Origin: Bacteroidota bacterium
GTDB lineage: Bacteria; Bacteroidota; Bacteroidia; 2-12-FULL-35-15
Assembly: GCA_003151815.1 (NCBI GenBank)
Contig: PLYN01000007.1
Span: forward strand, 1-57,666
Direction of reading: 5' to 3'
DNA length: 57,666 bases
How positions within the stretch are numbered: position 1 is the first letter of the stretch; each line of letters starts with the position of its first letter. This document shows positions 25,467 to 35,535 of this stretch, in pieces. Both the position numbers and the translations under genes were made by a program. The notes beneath the pieces were generated by a model. The model was not told the origin of the DNA. It saw nothing but the letters and a program-made list of their open reading frames with translations, and ran no database searches.

Positions 25467-27374
25467 TTATTTTTGCTCTTCTTTTACTTCTTCGAAATCA
25501 ACATCTGTCACTTCACCATCATTTGCTGCCTTTGCGCCTGCATCAGTTCCCTGAGCATTTTCGCCGGCACCACCTGCAGTGTTATACATATCCTGAGAAG
25601 CGGCTTGCCATGCAGTATTTAATTTTTCCAAAGAAGAATCAATTCCTGCAATATCGCGTGAAGCATGAGCTGCTTTTAATTCAGTGAAAGCACTTTCGAT
25701 AACTGATTTTTTCTCAGCAGGAATCTTATCACCATATTCTTTCAATTGTTTTTCAGTTTGAAAGATCATTGAATCAGCAGCATTTATTTTTTCGATTTCT
25801 TCTTTCGCTTTTTTATCTGATTCTGCATTGGCTTCTGCATCCGCTTTCATTCGTTTGATCTCTTCATCGCTCAAGCCTGATTTTGCTTCGATACGGATGT
25901 TGTGCGACTTGCCGGTACCTTTATCTTTAGCTGATACATTTAATATACCGTTTGCATCAATATCAAAAGTTACTTCAATTTGAGGCACTCCTCTTGGAGC
26001 AGGTGGAATACCATCTAAGTTAAATTCACCTAACTTACGATTATCTTTCGCTAATGAACGCTCACCTTGATAAACCACAATTTGTACGGATGGTTGACTG
26101 TCAGCAGCAGTAGAGAATGTTTCTGATTTTTTAGTCGGAATTGTTGTGTTGGCTTCAATTAGTTTGGTCATTACACCACCCATTGTTTCGATACCCATTG
26201 ATAAAGGAGTAACATCCAATAACAAAACATCTTTCACTTCACCGGTCAATACACCACCTTGAATGGCAGCACCAATAGCAACAACCTCATCAGGGTTAAC
26301 ACCTTTAGATGGTGCTTTACCGAAATATTTTTGAACAGCGTCCACAATTGCAGGGATACGTGTTGAACCTCCCACTAAAATAATTTCATCGATATCTGTT
26401 GTACTCAAACCTGCATTTTTCAATGCTGTTTTGCAAGGTTCGATGGTTCGTTTAATTAAATCGTCCACCAATTGCTCAAATTTAGCGCGGGTTAAAGAAC
26501 GTACCAAATGTTTTGGTATACCATCAACAGGCATGATATAAGGCAAATTAATTTCTGTTGTTGCAGTGCTTGACAATTCGATTTTTGCTTTTTCAGCAGC
26601 CTCTTTCAAACGTTGCAAAGCCATTGGGTCTTTCGACAAATCGATACCATTCTCTGTTTTAAATTCAGCCACCAACCAATCAATAATTTTATGGTCAAAA
26701 TCGTCTCCACCAAGGTGAGTATCACCATCTGTAGATTTCACTTCAAATACACCATCTCCTAATTCTAATACTGAAACGTCATGCGTTCCACCACCACAAT
26801 CGAAAACAACAATTTTCATTTCTTTACCTCTTTTATCAAGGCCATAAGCCAATGCCGCAGCGGTTGGCTCGTTGATGATACGTTTTACTTTAAGACCAGC
26901 AATTTCTCCGGCTTCTTTTGTAGCCTGACGTTGTGCATCGTTAAAATAAGCAGGAACAGTAATAACTGCATCTGTAACTTCATGTCCTAGATAATCTTCA
27001 GCAGTTTTTTTCATTTTTTGAAGAATGATCGCTGAAATTTCCTGAGGTGTATATTTTCTATCGTCTATCAGAACGCGAGGTGTGTTGTTATCACCTTTTA
27101 CTACTTTGTAAGGAACACGTAATACTTCTTTAGCTACCTCATCAAAGGTATGTCCCATAAAACGTTTAATAGAATAAACTGTTTTTGTTGGGTTAGTAAT
27201 TGCCTGACGTTTTGCAGGATCACCTACTTTGCGTTCGCCATTTTCCACAAATGCCACTATGGAAGGAGTTGTACGTTTTCCTTCACTGTTTGGAATTACA
27301 ACAGGTTCATTACCTTCCATTACTGAAACGCAAGAGTTCGTTGTTCCTAGATCTATACCAATAATTTTACTCAT
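25467..27374 (-). CDS. dnaK: Chaperone DnaK (Hsp70)
   Basis: The 635-residue protein has the Hsp70 signatures [10 protein letters not shown] (N-terminus), [16 protein letters not shown] and [13 protein letters not shown], the linker [18 protein letters not shown], and an acidic C-terminus [15 protein letters not shown]. The His in GGGTHDVS, where most phyla have Phe, is usual in Bacteroidota. It is monocistronic here; grpE and dnaJ are not adjacent. Confidence 0.98.
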   Translation of the reverse strand: MSKIIGIDLGTTNSCVSVMEGNEPVVIPNSEGKRTTPSIVAFVENGERKVGDPAKRQAITNPTKTVYSIKRFMGHTFDEVAKEVLRVPYKVVKGDNNTPRVLIDDRKYTPQEISAIILQKMKKTAEDYLGHEVTDAVITVPAYFNDAQRQATKEAGEIAGLKVKRIINEPTAAALAYGLDKRGKEMKIVVFDCGGGTHDVSVLELGDGVFEVKSTDGDTHLGGDDFDHKIIDWLVAEFKTENGIDLSKDPMALQRLKEAAEKAKIELSSTATTEINLPYIMPVDGIPKHLVRSLTRAKFEQLVDDLIKRTIEPCKTALKNAGLSTTDIDEIILVGGSTRIPAIVDAVQKYFGKAPSKGVNPDEVVAIGAAIQGGVLTGEVKDVLLLDVTPLSMGIETMGGVMTKLIEANTTIPTKKSETFSTAADSQPSVQIVVYQGERSLAKDNRKLGEFNLDGIPPAPRGVPQIEVTFDIDANGILNVSAKDKGTGKSHNIRIEAKSGLSDEEIKRMKADAEANAESDKKAKEEIEKINAADSMIFQTEKQLKEYGDKIPAEKKSVIESAFTELKAAHASRDIAGIDSSLEKLNTAWQAASQDMYNTAGGAGENAQGTDAGAKAANDGEVTDVDFEEVKEEQK

Positions 27375-27419
27375 TTTATTTAGTTTTTTGTTGATTATTA
27401 ATTTTTACATAATTGCTTT

Positions 27420-27435
27420 TTCAATGATTATGCCA
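27420..27435 (-). promoter_or_regulatory. Possible sigma-54-like -24/-12 site upstream of dnaK
   Basis: On the minus strand TGGCATAATCATTGAA matches the consensus TGGCAYRNNNNTTGCW at all fixed positions but one (A for C). It lies about 45 bp upstream of dnaK. Chance matches are possible in this A+T-rich gap. Confidence 0.3.
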
Positions 27436-27560
27436 ATGACGGAAAGAGTCGAAAATTTGGCAGAAATTTACCGTAAATAGAGTTGTCAGTTCTATTATTA
27501 TGACAAAGAGGCAGAACAGCCAACCATGCTGCCTTTGCGAATTGGTATCAAAACAATTTG

Positions 27561-27568
27561 TAAATTTG
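27561..27568 (+). promoter_or_regulatory. Putative -7 box of panB
   Basis: TAAATTTG is a perfect TAnnTTTG, 27 bp before the first panB start. TTTG at 27534-27537 could be the -33 box but at 23 bp, slightly long. Confidence 0.45.
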
Positions 27569-27595
27569 CGCAATTAATTAAACAGTATTGGGATA

Positions 27596-28429
27596 ATGGC
27601 TAATCTAAATAAAATGTCGGTACACAAAGAAGTGAAGAGAGTTACTACGCACGTGTTGCATGAAATGAAAGTGCATGGAGAAAAAATATCAATGCTGACA
27701 GCATATGACTACACGATGGCGAAGATTATTGACCATGCCGGGATCGACATTATATTGGTTGGCGATTCGGCATCCAATGTTATGGCAGGCCATGAAACTA
27801 CCTTGCCTATTACACTTGATCAAATGATCTATCATGCATCATCAGTGGTTCGTGCCATTGATCGTGCTCTTATTGTGGTAGATCTTCCATTCGGATCATA
27901 CCAGGGAAATTCAAAAGAAGCATTGAATTCTGCTATAAAAATAATGAAAGAAAGTGGCGCACATGCTGTTAAACTAGAAGGTGGAAGAGAAATTAAAGAA
28001 TCTGTTGAACGTATTCTAACCGCAGGAATTCCTGTTATGGGACATCTTGGCTTAACGCCTCAAAGCATTTATAAATTTGGCACATACACTGTTCGTGCAA
28101 AAGAAGAAGATGAGGCGCAACGTCTTATTGATGACGCGCATGTATTGGAAAAAGCCGGCTGTTTTGGATTGGTAGTAGAAAAAATACCTGCTAAATTAGC
28201 TGAAAAAGTAGCCAAAGAATTAGAGATCCCTGTGATTGGAATAGGCGCCGGTGGCGGTGTTGACGGGCAAGTACTTGTTTTTCATGATATGGTGGGTTTA
28301 ACGCATGAATTTAATCCTCGATTTTTAAGACGTTACCTAAGTTTATACGATGACATAAAAGGTGCTGTTGAATCGTATATCAGAGATGTGAAGTCGAAAG
28401 ATTTCCCAAATGCAGGTGAGCAGTATTAA
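27596..28429 (+). CDS. panB: 3-methyl-2-oxobutanoate hydroxymethyltransferase
   Basis: PanB makes ketopantoate from 2-oxoisovalerate and methylene-THF. The 277-residue protein shows TAYDYTMAK, the metal-binding [37 protein letters not shown] and [14 protein letters not shown]. The family usually starts at MSVHKEVKR, so an ATG at 27614 may be the true start. The gene is monocistronic, apart from panD (3.3 kb). Confidence 0.96.
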   Translation: MANLNKMSVHKEVKRVTTHVLHEMKVHGEKISMLTAYDYTMAKIIDHAGIDIILVGDSASNVMAGHETTLPITLDQMIYHASSVVRAIDRALIVVDLPFGSYQGNSKEALNSAIKIMKESGAHAVKLEGGREIKESVERILTAGIPVMGHLGLTPQSIYKFGTYTVRAKEEDEAQRLIDDAHVLEKAGCFGLVVEKIPAKLAEKVAKELEIPVIGIGAGGGVDGQVLVFHDMVGLTHEFNPRFLRRYLSLYDDIKGAVESYIRDVKSKDFPNAGEQY

Positions 28430-28443
28430 CATTATCTCAATTC

Positions 28444-28565
<122 letters not shown>

Positions 28566-28587
28566 TTAATAATACTAAATATTCAGC

Positions 28588-29274
28588 ATGAATCAAATTG
28601 AAGTATTATACGAAGACAACCATATCATTGCCGTTAACAAACGACCTTCTGATATTGTACAAGGCGATAAAACAGGCGACACCCCTTTAAGTGATTTTGT
28701 AAAACAGTACATCAAAGAAAAATATAATAAACCCGGTGATGTATTTATTGGCACGGTTCATCGTATTGACAGGCCCGTTAGCGGCATTGTATTATTTGCA
28801 AAAACCAGCAAAGCTCTGACACGCTTAAACCAAATGTTTCAGAGCAAAGAAATTCAAAAAACATATTGGGCAGTTGTAAAAAATAAACCACAGAATATAA
28901 AAGGCAACCTCGTTCATTATTTAAAAAAAAACGAAGCCAAAAATATGTCGAAGGCATTTGATAAAGAAACACCCGGCGCTCTTCGTTCTGAATTAGATTA
29001 TGAATTAATTATTAGTTCGGATAATTATCATCTCTTAGAAATAAATCCACATACAGGCCGTCATCATCAAATTCGTGTTCAGCTTTCAAAAATGGGATGC
29101 CCTATTAAGGGTGATGTAAAATATGGTTTTGACAGAGGTAACAAAGATGCATCCATTCATTTACATGCACGAAAAATAGAATTTATTCATCCGGTAAAGC
29201 AAGAGAAGATCGTTATAATTGCGCCACCACCGAATGAAGTTTTGTGGAGAGAATTTTTGAAAAGAGTTGGTTAG
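28588..29274 (+). CDS. RluA-family RNA pseudouridine synthase
   Basis: A 228-residue enzyme with the catalytic HRIDRPVSGIVLFAK block (Asp61), preceded by NHIIAVNKRP, and the NPHTGRHHQIRVQL motif toward the C-terminus. There is no S4 domain, so it is the short form; the target site in rRNA or tRNA cannot be predicted. It lies just after a long inverted repeat and has no obvious partner. Confidence 0.93.
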   Translation: MNQIEVLYEDNHIIAVNKRPSDIVQGDKTGDTPLSDFVKQYIKEKYNKPGDVFIGTVHRIDRPVSGIVLFAKTSKALTRLNQMFQSKEIQKTYWAVVKNKPQNIKGNLVHYLKKNEAKNMSKAFDKETPGALRSELDYELIISSDNYHLLEINPHTGRHHQIRVQLSKMGCPIKGDVKYGFDRGNKDASIHLHARKIEFIHPVKQEKIVIIAPPPNEVLWREFLKRVG

Positions 29275-29303
29275 GTTAATAGAACATTGATGGTCGAGGT
29301 AAA

Positions 29304-29428
29304 ATAGAACGCAGATTATTCCGATTTTTATGATTAAATAAGATTTTTAGTTGTGATATTTATGTAGAATTATTATGATTTTTTTTATCCCTTTCTATCT
29401 TAAAAATCATAAATATCTGCGTTCTATT
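29304..29428. repeat. Inverted repeat with ATAGAACGCAGAT ends
   Basis: Outer arms ATAGAACGCAGAT (29304-29316) and ATCTGCGTTCTAT at the right end match perfectly, with weaker inner pairing around the GATTTTTATGATT and AAAAATCATAAAT words. It lies between the RluA-type gene and arfB. Related elements are at 29869-30000 and 31403-31450. Confidence 0.75.
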
Positions 29429-29435
29429 CCTTAAA

Positions 29436-29840
29436 TCAATAATCGCCTTTACGCGATCTTTTTATTTCCGAATTTATTTTTTTTGATTTCAATCGTCTTT
29501 CTTTTGATCCTTTAGACGCTTTGGTCGGTCTGCGTTTTTTCTGTACAACAAAACATTGGTTCAGCAGATCATAAAATTTGCCAATGGCAATTTCTTTATT
29601 GCCAAGCTGAGAACGCTCTTCCTGAACTATGATCTGCAGGATACCTTCCTTTGTAATTCTATTATCGAGTTTTTTTAGAACCGTTATTTTTTGGTCAACG
29701 GTAAGTAAGGCAGAATCAAGCACATCAAAATCAAGTTCTACTTTGGTAGAAACTTTATTTACATTTTGCCCACCAGCACCACTGCTGCGACTGGTTTTAA
29801 AACTAAATTCGTTTTCAAAATTTATTCCTTTGATGTTCAT
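29436..29840 (-). CDS. arfB: Alternative ribosome-rescue factor ArfB (YaeJ-like)
   Basis: A 134-residue release-factor-like hydrolase. [19 protein letters not shown] contains the catalytic GGQ at 23-25, and no codon-recognition domain is present. The basic C-terminal tail (KKRRPTKASKGSKERRLK) is the element that enters the empty mRNA channel. It frees ribosomes stalled without a stop codon. It is the second GGQ protein in the window. Confidence 0.93.
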   Translation of the reverse strand: MNIKGINFENEFSFKTSRSSGAGGQNVNKVSTKVELDFDVLDSALLTVDQKITVLKKLDNRITKEGILQIIVQEERSQLGNKEIAIGKFYDLLNQCFVVQKKRRPTKASKGSKERRLKSKKINSEIKRSRKGDY

Positions 29841-29868
29841 GACATAAATTGCTGTTTCGTTTTAGAAA

Positions 29869-30000
29869 AATAGAACGCGGATAACACAGATGTGACGGAT
29901 TTAAAAGGATTTTATTTTCTTGGTTTAGTATTCATTTGAAATGCCTTCATAATTTTATTCGTTTTTATCCGTTAAATTCGTTTCATCTGTGTTCCATTTA
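29869..30000. repeat. Inverted repeat with ATAGAACGCGGATAACACAGATG arm
   Basis: The left arm (AATAGAACGCGGATAACACA) and the right arm (ATCTGTGTTCCATTT, about 29985-29999) are imperfect reverse complements, flanking 75-80 bp. It is related to the element at 29304-29428. It fills most of the arfB-amidase gap. Confidence 0.65.
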
Positions 30001-30093
30001 TACCCTTCTATTTACTGAAATTCAAATCTAAAATTAAACATAAATCATATTCATTCCGCAATTCATTATCTTTACGTCAACAAATAAAATTTC

Positions 30094-31416
30094 ATGACCC
30101 GTTTTTGTAAACTATTTTTTACCGGCACAGTATTCCTTTTGCTCATGAGCTTTTCTGCGTTCCCGCAAGACGCAGCAACAACAGCTAAAATAAAATATCA
30201 TACCGAAAAAGTAAAAAATTATCTTGATAAAAATAATGCGTTATTGCCTTACTATGCCATCAATACAGATGGAATCAGCATCTATGCCTCGGCTCAAAAT
30301 AAATTGAAAAACATTCCTGAATTTCATCTCAACTGGGACCAAGTTGCAGCATTTAATGTTTTTTTAAAAACTTCTAATTCCGCCACTGCACTTGAAGTTT
30401 ATAGATCCGGAAAATTTGTTGGTACTTTTTCGACTTCAAAAAATTCTCCTTCAACAATGGTGAATCAAATTTTTATTCCTGAAACAAAATTACTAAAGGG
30501 TTATAAAATTGCCATTGACGCAGGACATACTGCAGGCGATATGGAAACGGGAGGTATTGAACAAAAATGTTTGAAATTTAATTGTGATAGTCTTAAAGGA
30601 TTGAAGAGTCCAATTGCTATTTCGGAAGGCATGCTCACATTTGCAACTGCAACTCTATTAAAGAAAAAACTAGAAGCCGAAGGGGCGGAAGTTTTCATGA
30701 CCCGTAAATTCGATGGAGGAAGTGCTTTTGGCGTGCCTTTCGAAACCTGGCTCAAAAAAAAACACATCGATAGTTTATTTGCTGCCGGGGTAATTACATC
30801 AAAACAAAAAAATATTTTGTTGAATCCAAAAACAAGCAAAAGAGATAAATTCAGATTTGTATTTAAAGATCTGGAATTACAAAAACGTGCAGAGATCATT
30901 AATAATTTTCACCCGGACCTGACCATCATCATTCATTACAATGTTGACGAAACCAATACAGGGTGGACAAAGCCGGCTAACAAAAATTTCAACATGACTT
31001 TTGTTGGTGGTGCTTTTATGAAAAATGATCTATCATCACCTGAAAAAAGATTTGAGTTTTTAAGATTATTGGTTAGTGAAGATCTTGAAAGATCGATCGC
31101 ATTAAGTTCGGCAATGGTAAAAAGTTTTGAGAAAAATTTGAATGTTAAAACTGCAACTTATTCAGATGCAAAGTATTTAATTCAAGGTTGTTTATCTACT
31201 AATGAAATAGGCGTATATTGCCGGAACTTACAATTAACAAGATATGTTCACGGCCCTTTAGTGTATGGCGAAACATTGTACCAGGACAATATAAATGAAT
31301 GTGTTTTATTGAATAAAGAATGTGATAAAACAAAAAACGAACGGGTGCAACAAGTTGCTGAATCTTATTTTCAGGGGATCTTGAATTATACGAAGGAAAA
31401 AATGGAACTCAGATAA
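30094..31416 (+). CDS. N-acetylmuramoyl-L-alanine amidase-like secreted protein (Amidase_3 fold)
   Basis: A 440-residue protein with a signal peptide (about 1-24). The Amidase_3 landmarks are in place: YKIAIDAGHTAGD near residue 135, ISEGMLTFATATLLKKKLEA with a Glu, EVFMTR, and HPDLTIIIHYNVD with the second His. These would bind zinc in the cell-wall amidase fold. The N-terminal ~125 residues (beta-rich, LNWDQVAAFNVFLK) are an additional domain. The C-terminal residues overlap a dispersed repeat. Envelope remodelling is the likely role. Confidence 0.8.
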   Translation: MTRFCKLFFTGTVFLLLMSFSAFPQDAATTAKIKYHTEKVKNYLDKNNALLPYYAINTDGISIYASAQNKLKNIPEFHLNWDQVAAFNVFLKTSNSATALEVYRSGKFVGTFSTSKNSPSTMVNQIFIPETKLLKGYKIAIDAGHTAGDMETGGIEQKCLKFNCDSLKGLKSPIAISEGMLTFATATLLKKKLEAEGAEVFMTRKFDGGSAFGVPFETWLKKKHIDSLFAAGVITSKQKNILLNPKTSKRDKFRFVFKDLELQKRAEIINNFHPDLTIIIHYNVDETNTGWTKPANKNFNMTFVGGAFMKNDLSSPEKRFEFLRLLVSEDLERSIALSSAMVKSFEKNLNVKTATYSDAKYLIQGCLSTNEIGVYCRNLQLTRYVHGPLVYGETLYQDNINECVLLNKECDKTKNERVQQVAESYFQGILNYTKEKMELR

Positions 31417-31466
31417 CGCAGATTTTTAAGATAAAATAAGATTTTTTATATTTACCGTTTAAAAAA

Positions 31467-32009
31467 ATGTTGAAACAAGTTTTTTTTATTTCAGTTTTAT
31501 TAATGATCTTAATGCCACTATTAAGTGAATCTCAAAATATTGGTGTGGGTGGAGATGCTATGTATAACTTCCAGACAGAGAGTATTGGAGCGGGCGGAAG
31601 AGTTAATTTTTTTCCGAATAAAAGATTAAGCATCGTACCGCAATTCGCTTATTATTTTGCTTTCAATAAAATAAATGAATATTACGCCGGACTTGGTTTA
31701 GAATATAAATTTATCAAAAAAGAAAGAATTAATTTTTACGCCATCGTTCAAGGGGCTTATAACTCCTGGCTAAATTATGAATCATCCCCATTAAATGGAG
31801 CACAGAAAAATAACTGGAATGCCGAAGGTGGAATAGGGGTTTCCAACAACTGGTGTTTGCGGCCATTTTTAGAATACAGGTACAATATTAAATTCCGGGA
31901 AACCCATTTACGTTTAGGGATATTGTATATCTTTGGTTGTAGGGACAAGAGTAAGCCAATATTTGGAAGTAAAACATTTGGGCATCGACGTTGCGCTGCT
32001 TATGATTAA
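31467..32009 (+). CDS. Predicted outer-membrane beta-barrel protein
   Basis: A 180-residue protein with a signal peptide (MLKQVFFISVLLMILMPLLSES) and a pattern of alternating aromatic/hydrophobic strands ending in aromatic residues (GAGGRVNFFPNKRLS, YYAGLGLEYKFI, NFYAIVQGAYNSW, WCLRPFLEYRYN, HLRLGILYIFG). The short C-terminus after the last strand (HRRCAAYD) is unusual. Function unknown; it precedes a lipoprotein gene by 17 bp. Confidence 0.65.
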   Translation: MLKQVFFISVLLMILMPLLSESQNIGVGGDAMYNFQTESIGAGGRVNFFPNKRLSIVPQFAYYFAFNKINEYYAGLGLEYKFIKKERINFYAIVQGAYNSWLNYESSPLNGAQKNNWNAEGGIGVSNNWCLRPFLEYRYNIKFRETHLRLGILYIFGCRDKSKPIFGSKTFGHRRCAAYD

Positions 32010-32026
32010 ATATAATTTAAACTATC

Positions 32027-32950
32027 ATGAAAAATCTGAAACTATCATCTGCTTTATTGTATTCATTAATTGTGATAAGCTCGTTAATTATCTACAGCTG
32101 TTCTAAAGATAGAATACAAGCAAAATCACTTAAAGAGTATAACTCTCCCAATAATTATTTAGATTCTAAAAAACAGGCGGAGCAGGAATTTACCATTGAT
32201 ACTTCGGGTTCGGGACCTATTGTGGGAAATCAAGGAACCACTATTATGGGGGCAAAAAACTGTTTGATGCTTCCCAATGGCGATACAGTTGCATTTCCAT
32301 TCACTGTAAAACTGGTGGAGTTATATACCCCGAAGGATATGATCTATTATCAAATGCCAACCGTTGCTTCTGATACCATATTAGAAACCTACGGTGAGAT
32401 CAGAATACGAGCGTTTAAAAACAATACAGAATTAACGCTTAAACAGGGCTGTTCATTTTCAATTACAATGCCTAATGCGGCACCCAAAAATTACATGCGC
32501 GTATTTTATGGTTTTAATTCTTCGAGCTTTGTAAACTGGACAGATGTGCCTGCTTCACTGGGTGTGACTACCTCTGATAGTCCTGTTTTTTCAACTAATA
32601 CCACCGGCTATTTAGCGCAAATTGCAAAGATGGGTTGGATAAATTGCGGGTTTAAACGCGGAAGCAACAGTAATCACAACTTATCATTTGCATCTTCAAC
32701 GGATAATTTAACAAGTGTTGCCATTTTTATTTATTTCCCATCCACCAAAACGGTGATGCAAGTTTACAATATTGTTTCGGGTTCGATCCCAGATGGTTCA
32801 TCTGTTAAAGTATTAGCAATAGCAGTTGATGCCGGTGGACAATTATATAGTTTTAATAAAACATTAACGGTGAATGCCAGCGACAAAATTGAAGTTACCA
32901 TGGCATCTATAGCAGATGCTGATCTGACAACATTGTTAAATGGATTATAA
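32027..32950 (+). CDS. Predicted lipoprotein, unknown function
   Basis: A 307-residue protein with a signal peptide ending in a lipobox-like IIYSC (Cys25). The mature part is beta-rich, with an acidic-polar N-terminus and a Gly-Ser-Thr-rich middle (STGSGPIVGNQGTTIMGAKN region). No enzyme motif was found. It is probably exported to the outer membrane. It follows the beta-barrel gene at 17 bp and may be in the same transcript. Confidence 0.6.
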   Translation: MKNLKLSSALLYSLIVISSLIIYSCSKDRIQAKSLKEYNSPNNYLDSKKQAEQEFTIDTSGSGPIVGNQGTTIMGAKNCLMLPNGDTVAFPFTVKLVELYTPKDMIYYQMPTVASDTILETYGEIRIRAFKNNTELTLKQGCSFSITMPNAAPKNYMRVFYGFNSSSFVNWTDVPASLGVTTSDSPVFSTNTTGYLAQIAKMGWINCGFKRGSNSNHNLSFASSTDNLTSVAIFIYFPSTKTVMQVYNIVSGSIPDGSSVKVLAIAVDAGGQLYSFNKTLTVNASDKIEVTMASIADADLTTLLNGL

Positions 32951-33349
32951 TTTTTTGTTAGTTTATGTGTTAACTATTTTCAAGACAAAAAAATCGATTC
33001 TCCTTATTCCCAAGTAAGAAAAAACTTTTATTTCCCTTCATCATTTCATGATGTTCGTCATAAAATAAAAACATATCCCCTTTTTTATTTTTCCTGTATC
33101 ATCTTATTTTACTGTGTACATAGCGTATTCATCAACAAAAGCCAGTGTAAATAGCCAATACAAACCTGCAAAATAGTAAAAACCCTGTGTGGCATAGTTT
33201 TTCCGGTGTTCTTATCTATAAATAAAAAGTTATAAAAAAAACAGTGTTAGCAATTAACATATAGGAATGAACTTAATCAGTTTGAAATCTTAAATAAAAA
33301 ATTATTTTTGTTCCCTAAACAAATTAAATACTAACTAAAAAATTAAACC
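32951..33349. other. Intergenic region before the outer-membrane protein gene
   Basis: About 400 bp of A+T-rich DNA without a coding frame. Its end holds a good Bacteroidota promoter (33281-33310). A hairpin-like stretch TCATCATTTCATGATGTTCG lies near 33040. Nothing else is recognised. Confidence 0.6.
33281..33310 (+). promoter_or_regulatory. Putative promoter of the beta-barrel gene at 33350
   Basis: TTTG at 33281-33284 and TATTTTTG at 33303-33310 (a perfect TAnnTTTG) are separated by 18 bp. This is the clearest -33/-7 pair in the window; the leader would be about 35 nt. Confidence 0.7.
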
Positions 33350-34081
33350 ATGAAAAAAGTATTATTTACAGCAGCCTTATTTTCTGCATGCACATTTGTT
33401 ATGGCGCAAGAAGCACCAAGCACGCCAAGCACGCCAAGCACAACAAGCGATTACAAACCGGCTGCCGGGGCAAATAACTTAGAATTAAATTTTACACCTC
33501 TTGGTAATAGTCCTATTTCGATTACTAATATCCGTTACAGAAGATTTTTAACTGAAACAACAGCACTGCGTTTAGGAGTTGGTGTAAGTATAATGTCAAG
33601 CTCAGTTGAGGAGGTTTTGCCTTCTAATTTAACTCCCGGGACTTTCATTACAGGTCAAAAAGCAAAAACAAGTACATTTGGATGGAACATTAAACCAGGA
33701 TATGAGAAGCACTTTAAAGGTACTAATCGTTTAAGTCCATACATTGGTGGAGAACTTGATTTAGCAAGTCAAATGTCCAAATCTGTTAGTCATACCATAG
33801 CTGCAAACGATGTTATAACTGAAACTATAGTTAGAAATGCCGGTAAAAATGGTTTTTTTCGTTTTGGAGTTAATGCATTAGCCGGATTTGATTGTTACCT
33901 TACTAAACACTTATATTTAGGTGCTGAAATGGGTTTTGGCTTATCCACTGTTTTATACAGCAAGGTAAAAACAAGCTCATCACCTGCTCCCGCTTCTCCT
34001 GTAAGAGATGTTGACCAAGGAAATACATTTAATCTTGGGCCAAATTTTAACAGTGCCATTCGATTAGGATTTATTTTCTAA
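33350..34081 (+). CDS. Outer-membrane beta-barrel (porin-like) protein
   Basis: A 243-residue protein with a signal peptide (MKKVLFTAALFSACTFVMAQ) and an N-terminal linker APSTPSTPSTTS in which the GCACCAAGC/GCCAAGC unit is repeated. The rest is a small beta-barrel with the strand motifs NLELNFTPLG, ITNIRYRRFLTETTALRLGV, TFGWNIKPGYEKHF and a C-terminal strand ending in F (AIRLGFIF), the usual barrel end. A Bacteroidota outer-membrane protein of the OmpW-like/porin group. Function unknown. Confidence 0.75.
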   Translation: MKKVLFTAALFSACTFVMAQEAPSTPSTPSTTSDYKPAAGANNLELNFTPLGNSPISITNIRYRRFLTETTALRLGVGVSIMSSSVEEVLPSNLTPGTFITGQKAKTSTFGWNIKPGYEKHFKGTNRLSPYIGGELDLASQMSKSVSHTIAANDVITETIVRNAGKNGFFRFGVNALAGFDCYLTKHLYLGAEMGFGLSTVLYSKVKTSSSPAPASPVRDVDQGNTFNLGPNFNSAIRLGFIF

Positions 34082-34218
34082 AGAATTAATAATACCCAAC
34101 CTTTTACTTTTTATTTTCGTGTTACAATAGAAAGGAAATTAATAAAAATTATATTTTAAACAGAAGAGAAGGTATTCATTTCTACTTTCTCTTCTGTTTT
34201 CAAAAAAAAATAAATACG

Positions 34219-35076
34219 ATGAAAAATATCAAGTTTAATTTAAAGCCTTTTATGAAGGTAGCTGCAGTTCCTGTGGCTTTATTTATTGTTTCAGTAACTA
34301 TTGATTCATGTAAAAAAGAGAATAACATGGGCGCTCCCAGCCCTGCAACGACAGTGAACACAAGTTCAGAAAATGGAGCAAAAGTTGATGCGGCAATTGG
34401 AAAAGCATTAAAAGATTATATTGTGAATGTTTCTGTTGCCTCCAATCAAACATCTATATCTATTGCGGGTTCTGGAAGCAACACTTTTTCTAATGTTGCA
34501 GTAAATGTTAATGTATTTATCACACCCAATGCCAGTGTAACAAAATGGAGCAACTCTTTCGGATCCACATTTACGCTTTCTTCGTCATTGTCTACACCTT
34601 CAAATGGTGGAAAAGGATTTGGTTTAATAACTTGTAATGGCAAAACGTTTAGTTACAACTATGTTTTATGCGTTAACTCTTCATTGCATGATACTACTTG
34701 GGCAAACTTATTAAGTGGTCATGGCACAGATGTGCGTGGTGTAATCGCTTTTGAAGGAGATACTACAAACAGTAATTTCTTTTTCAAAAATATGGCTGTT
34801 TTCTTAGTGGATGCACATGCAGGTAATGGAAATTATAATTTTGTAAACTGGAATTCTAAATCCTTTACCTCAGGAGATGCTATCGGAAAGGTACTTGACT
34901 TTACAGGTATAACAAACAATTCAATTTCAGGAATTGGTTTAGCTTCAGCTTTATTCACATCTTCAGGAAGTGTTACAGTTGATTCAACCTCTTTTACATT
35001 ATCCTCTGATTCGAAAGTAACCGATATACTTTCTTTATCCTCATACCCTATTAGTGGGAAAATTTCTTGTCAATAA
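34219..35076 (+). CDS. Predicted lipoprotein, unknown function
   Basis: A 285-residue protein with a hydrophobic N-terminus ending in a Cys (TIDSCKKEN), probably a lipoprotein. The rest is Ser/Thr/Asn/Gly-rich and beta-sheet-like (SVASNQTSISIAGSGSNTFS; GKGFGLITCNGKTFSYNYVL). The C-terminus (SVTVDSTSFTLSS, KVTDILSLSSYPISG) is repeated in a paralogous remnant 300 bp downstream. No enzyme motif was found. A surface protein of unknown role. Confidence 0.6.
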   Translation: MKNIKFNLKPFMKVAAVPVALFIVSVTIDSCKKENNMGAPSPATTVNTSSENGAKVDAAIGKALKDYIVNVSVASNQTSISIAGSGSNTFSNVAVNVNVFITPNASVTKWSNSFGSTFTLSSSLSTPSNGGKGFGLITCNGKTFSYNYVLCVNSSLHDTTWANLLSGHGTDVRGVIAFEGDTTNSNFFFKNMAVFLVDAHAGNGNYNFVNWNSKSFTSGDAIGKVLDFTGITNNSISGIGLASALFTSSGSVTVDSTSFTLSSDSKVTDILSLSSYPISGKISCQ

Positions 35077-35099
35077 TATTCAATCGTAATTTTTAAAAC

Positions 35100-35136
35100 A
35101 AAAATCCCTCCGGAATCATCCGTAGGGATTTTTGTT
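35100..35136 (+). terminator. Intrinsic terminator
   Basis: Stem AAAAATCCCT-C-CGGA / TCCG-T-AGGGATTTTT with a 4-nt loop and one mismatch, followed by a T-run. It follows the lipoprotein gene at 34219-35076. Confidence 0.8.
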
Positions 35137-35240
35137 TATATTTGATTCTGTAAGGCTTTAGCTTCGATGCCTAGAAGAATTAGAAATATTATTGCGGAAG
35201 TATTATTATCGAAATAAAAACACTGAAGAAAATAGCCATC

Positions 35241-35386
35241 ATGAAAAAAATTGCAATCTTTATCATCCTTCTAATGGAAGCATCGATGTAAACCAAACAA
35301 ACTTTACATTGTCACCAAATGCAATGGTAACGGATATATTAACAAGCATACAATATCCTATTAGTGGTAGTTTTTCATGTCAATAA
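35241..35386 (+). pseudogene. Truncated remnant of a paralog of the upstream lipoprotein
   Basis: A start (ATGAAAAAAATTGCAATC, MKKIAIFIILL) is joined after a few codons to a stretch that in another frame reads SIDVNQTNFTLSPN, MVTDILTSIQYPISGSFSCQ then stop. This matches the C-terminus of the gene at 34219-35076 (VTDILSLSSYPISG, SCQ). The middle of the gene is gone and the frames do not agree, so it is an internally deleted tandem copy. Another terminator follows. Confidence 0.7.
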
Positions 35387-35433
35387 TTGATACTGATTTT
35401 ATTATCTGAACCTCTGGCTTCAGATAAATAATT

Positions 35434-35468
35434 AAATCCTCGTGATATTTTCACGAGGATTTTTTTGT
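35434..35468 (+). terminator. Intrinsic terminator
   Basis: Perfect stem AAATCCTCGTGA / TCACGAGGATTT with a 5-nt loop, followed by a T-run. It serves the lost paralog. Confidence 0.85.
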
Positions 35469-35535
35469 TTACATTTGGACATATATGTCTTCCCTTTGGA
35501 CCATTAAATTATTTATTTTATAATAAAGATATACT

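Noticed and set aside
29436-29840. Second prfB or prfA copy
   Set aside because: GGQ is present but there is no codon-recognition domain, and the basic C-terminal tail marks ArfB.
33000-33280. Possible small RNA or riboswitch upstream of the outer-membrane protein gene
   Set aside because: No conserved riboswitch motif or convincing terminator; only short hairpins in A+T-rich DNA.
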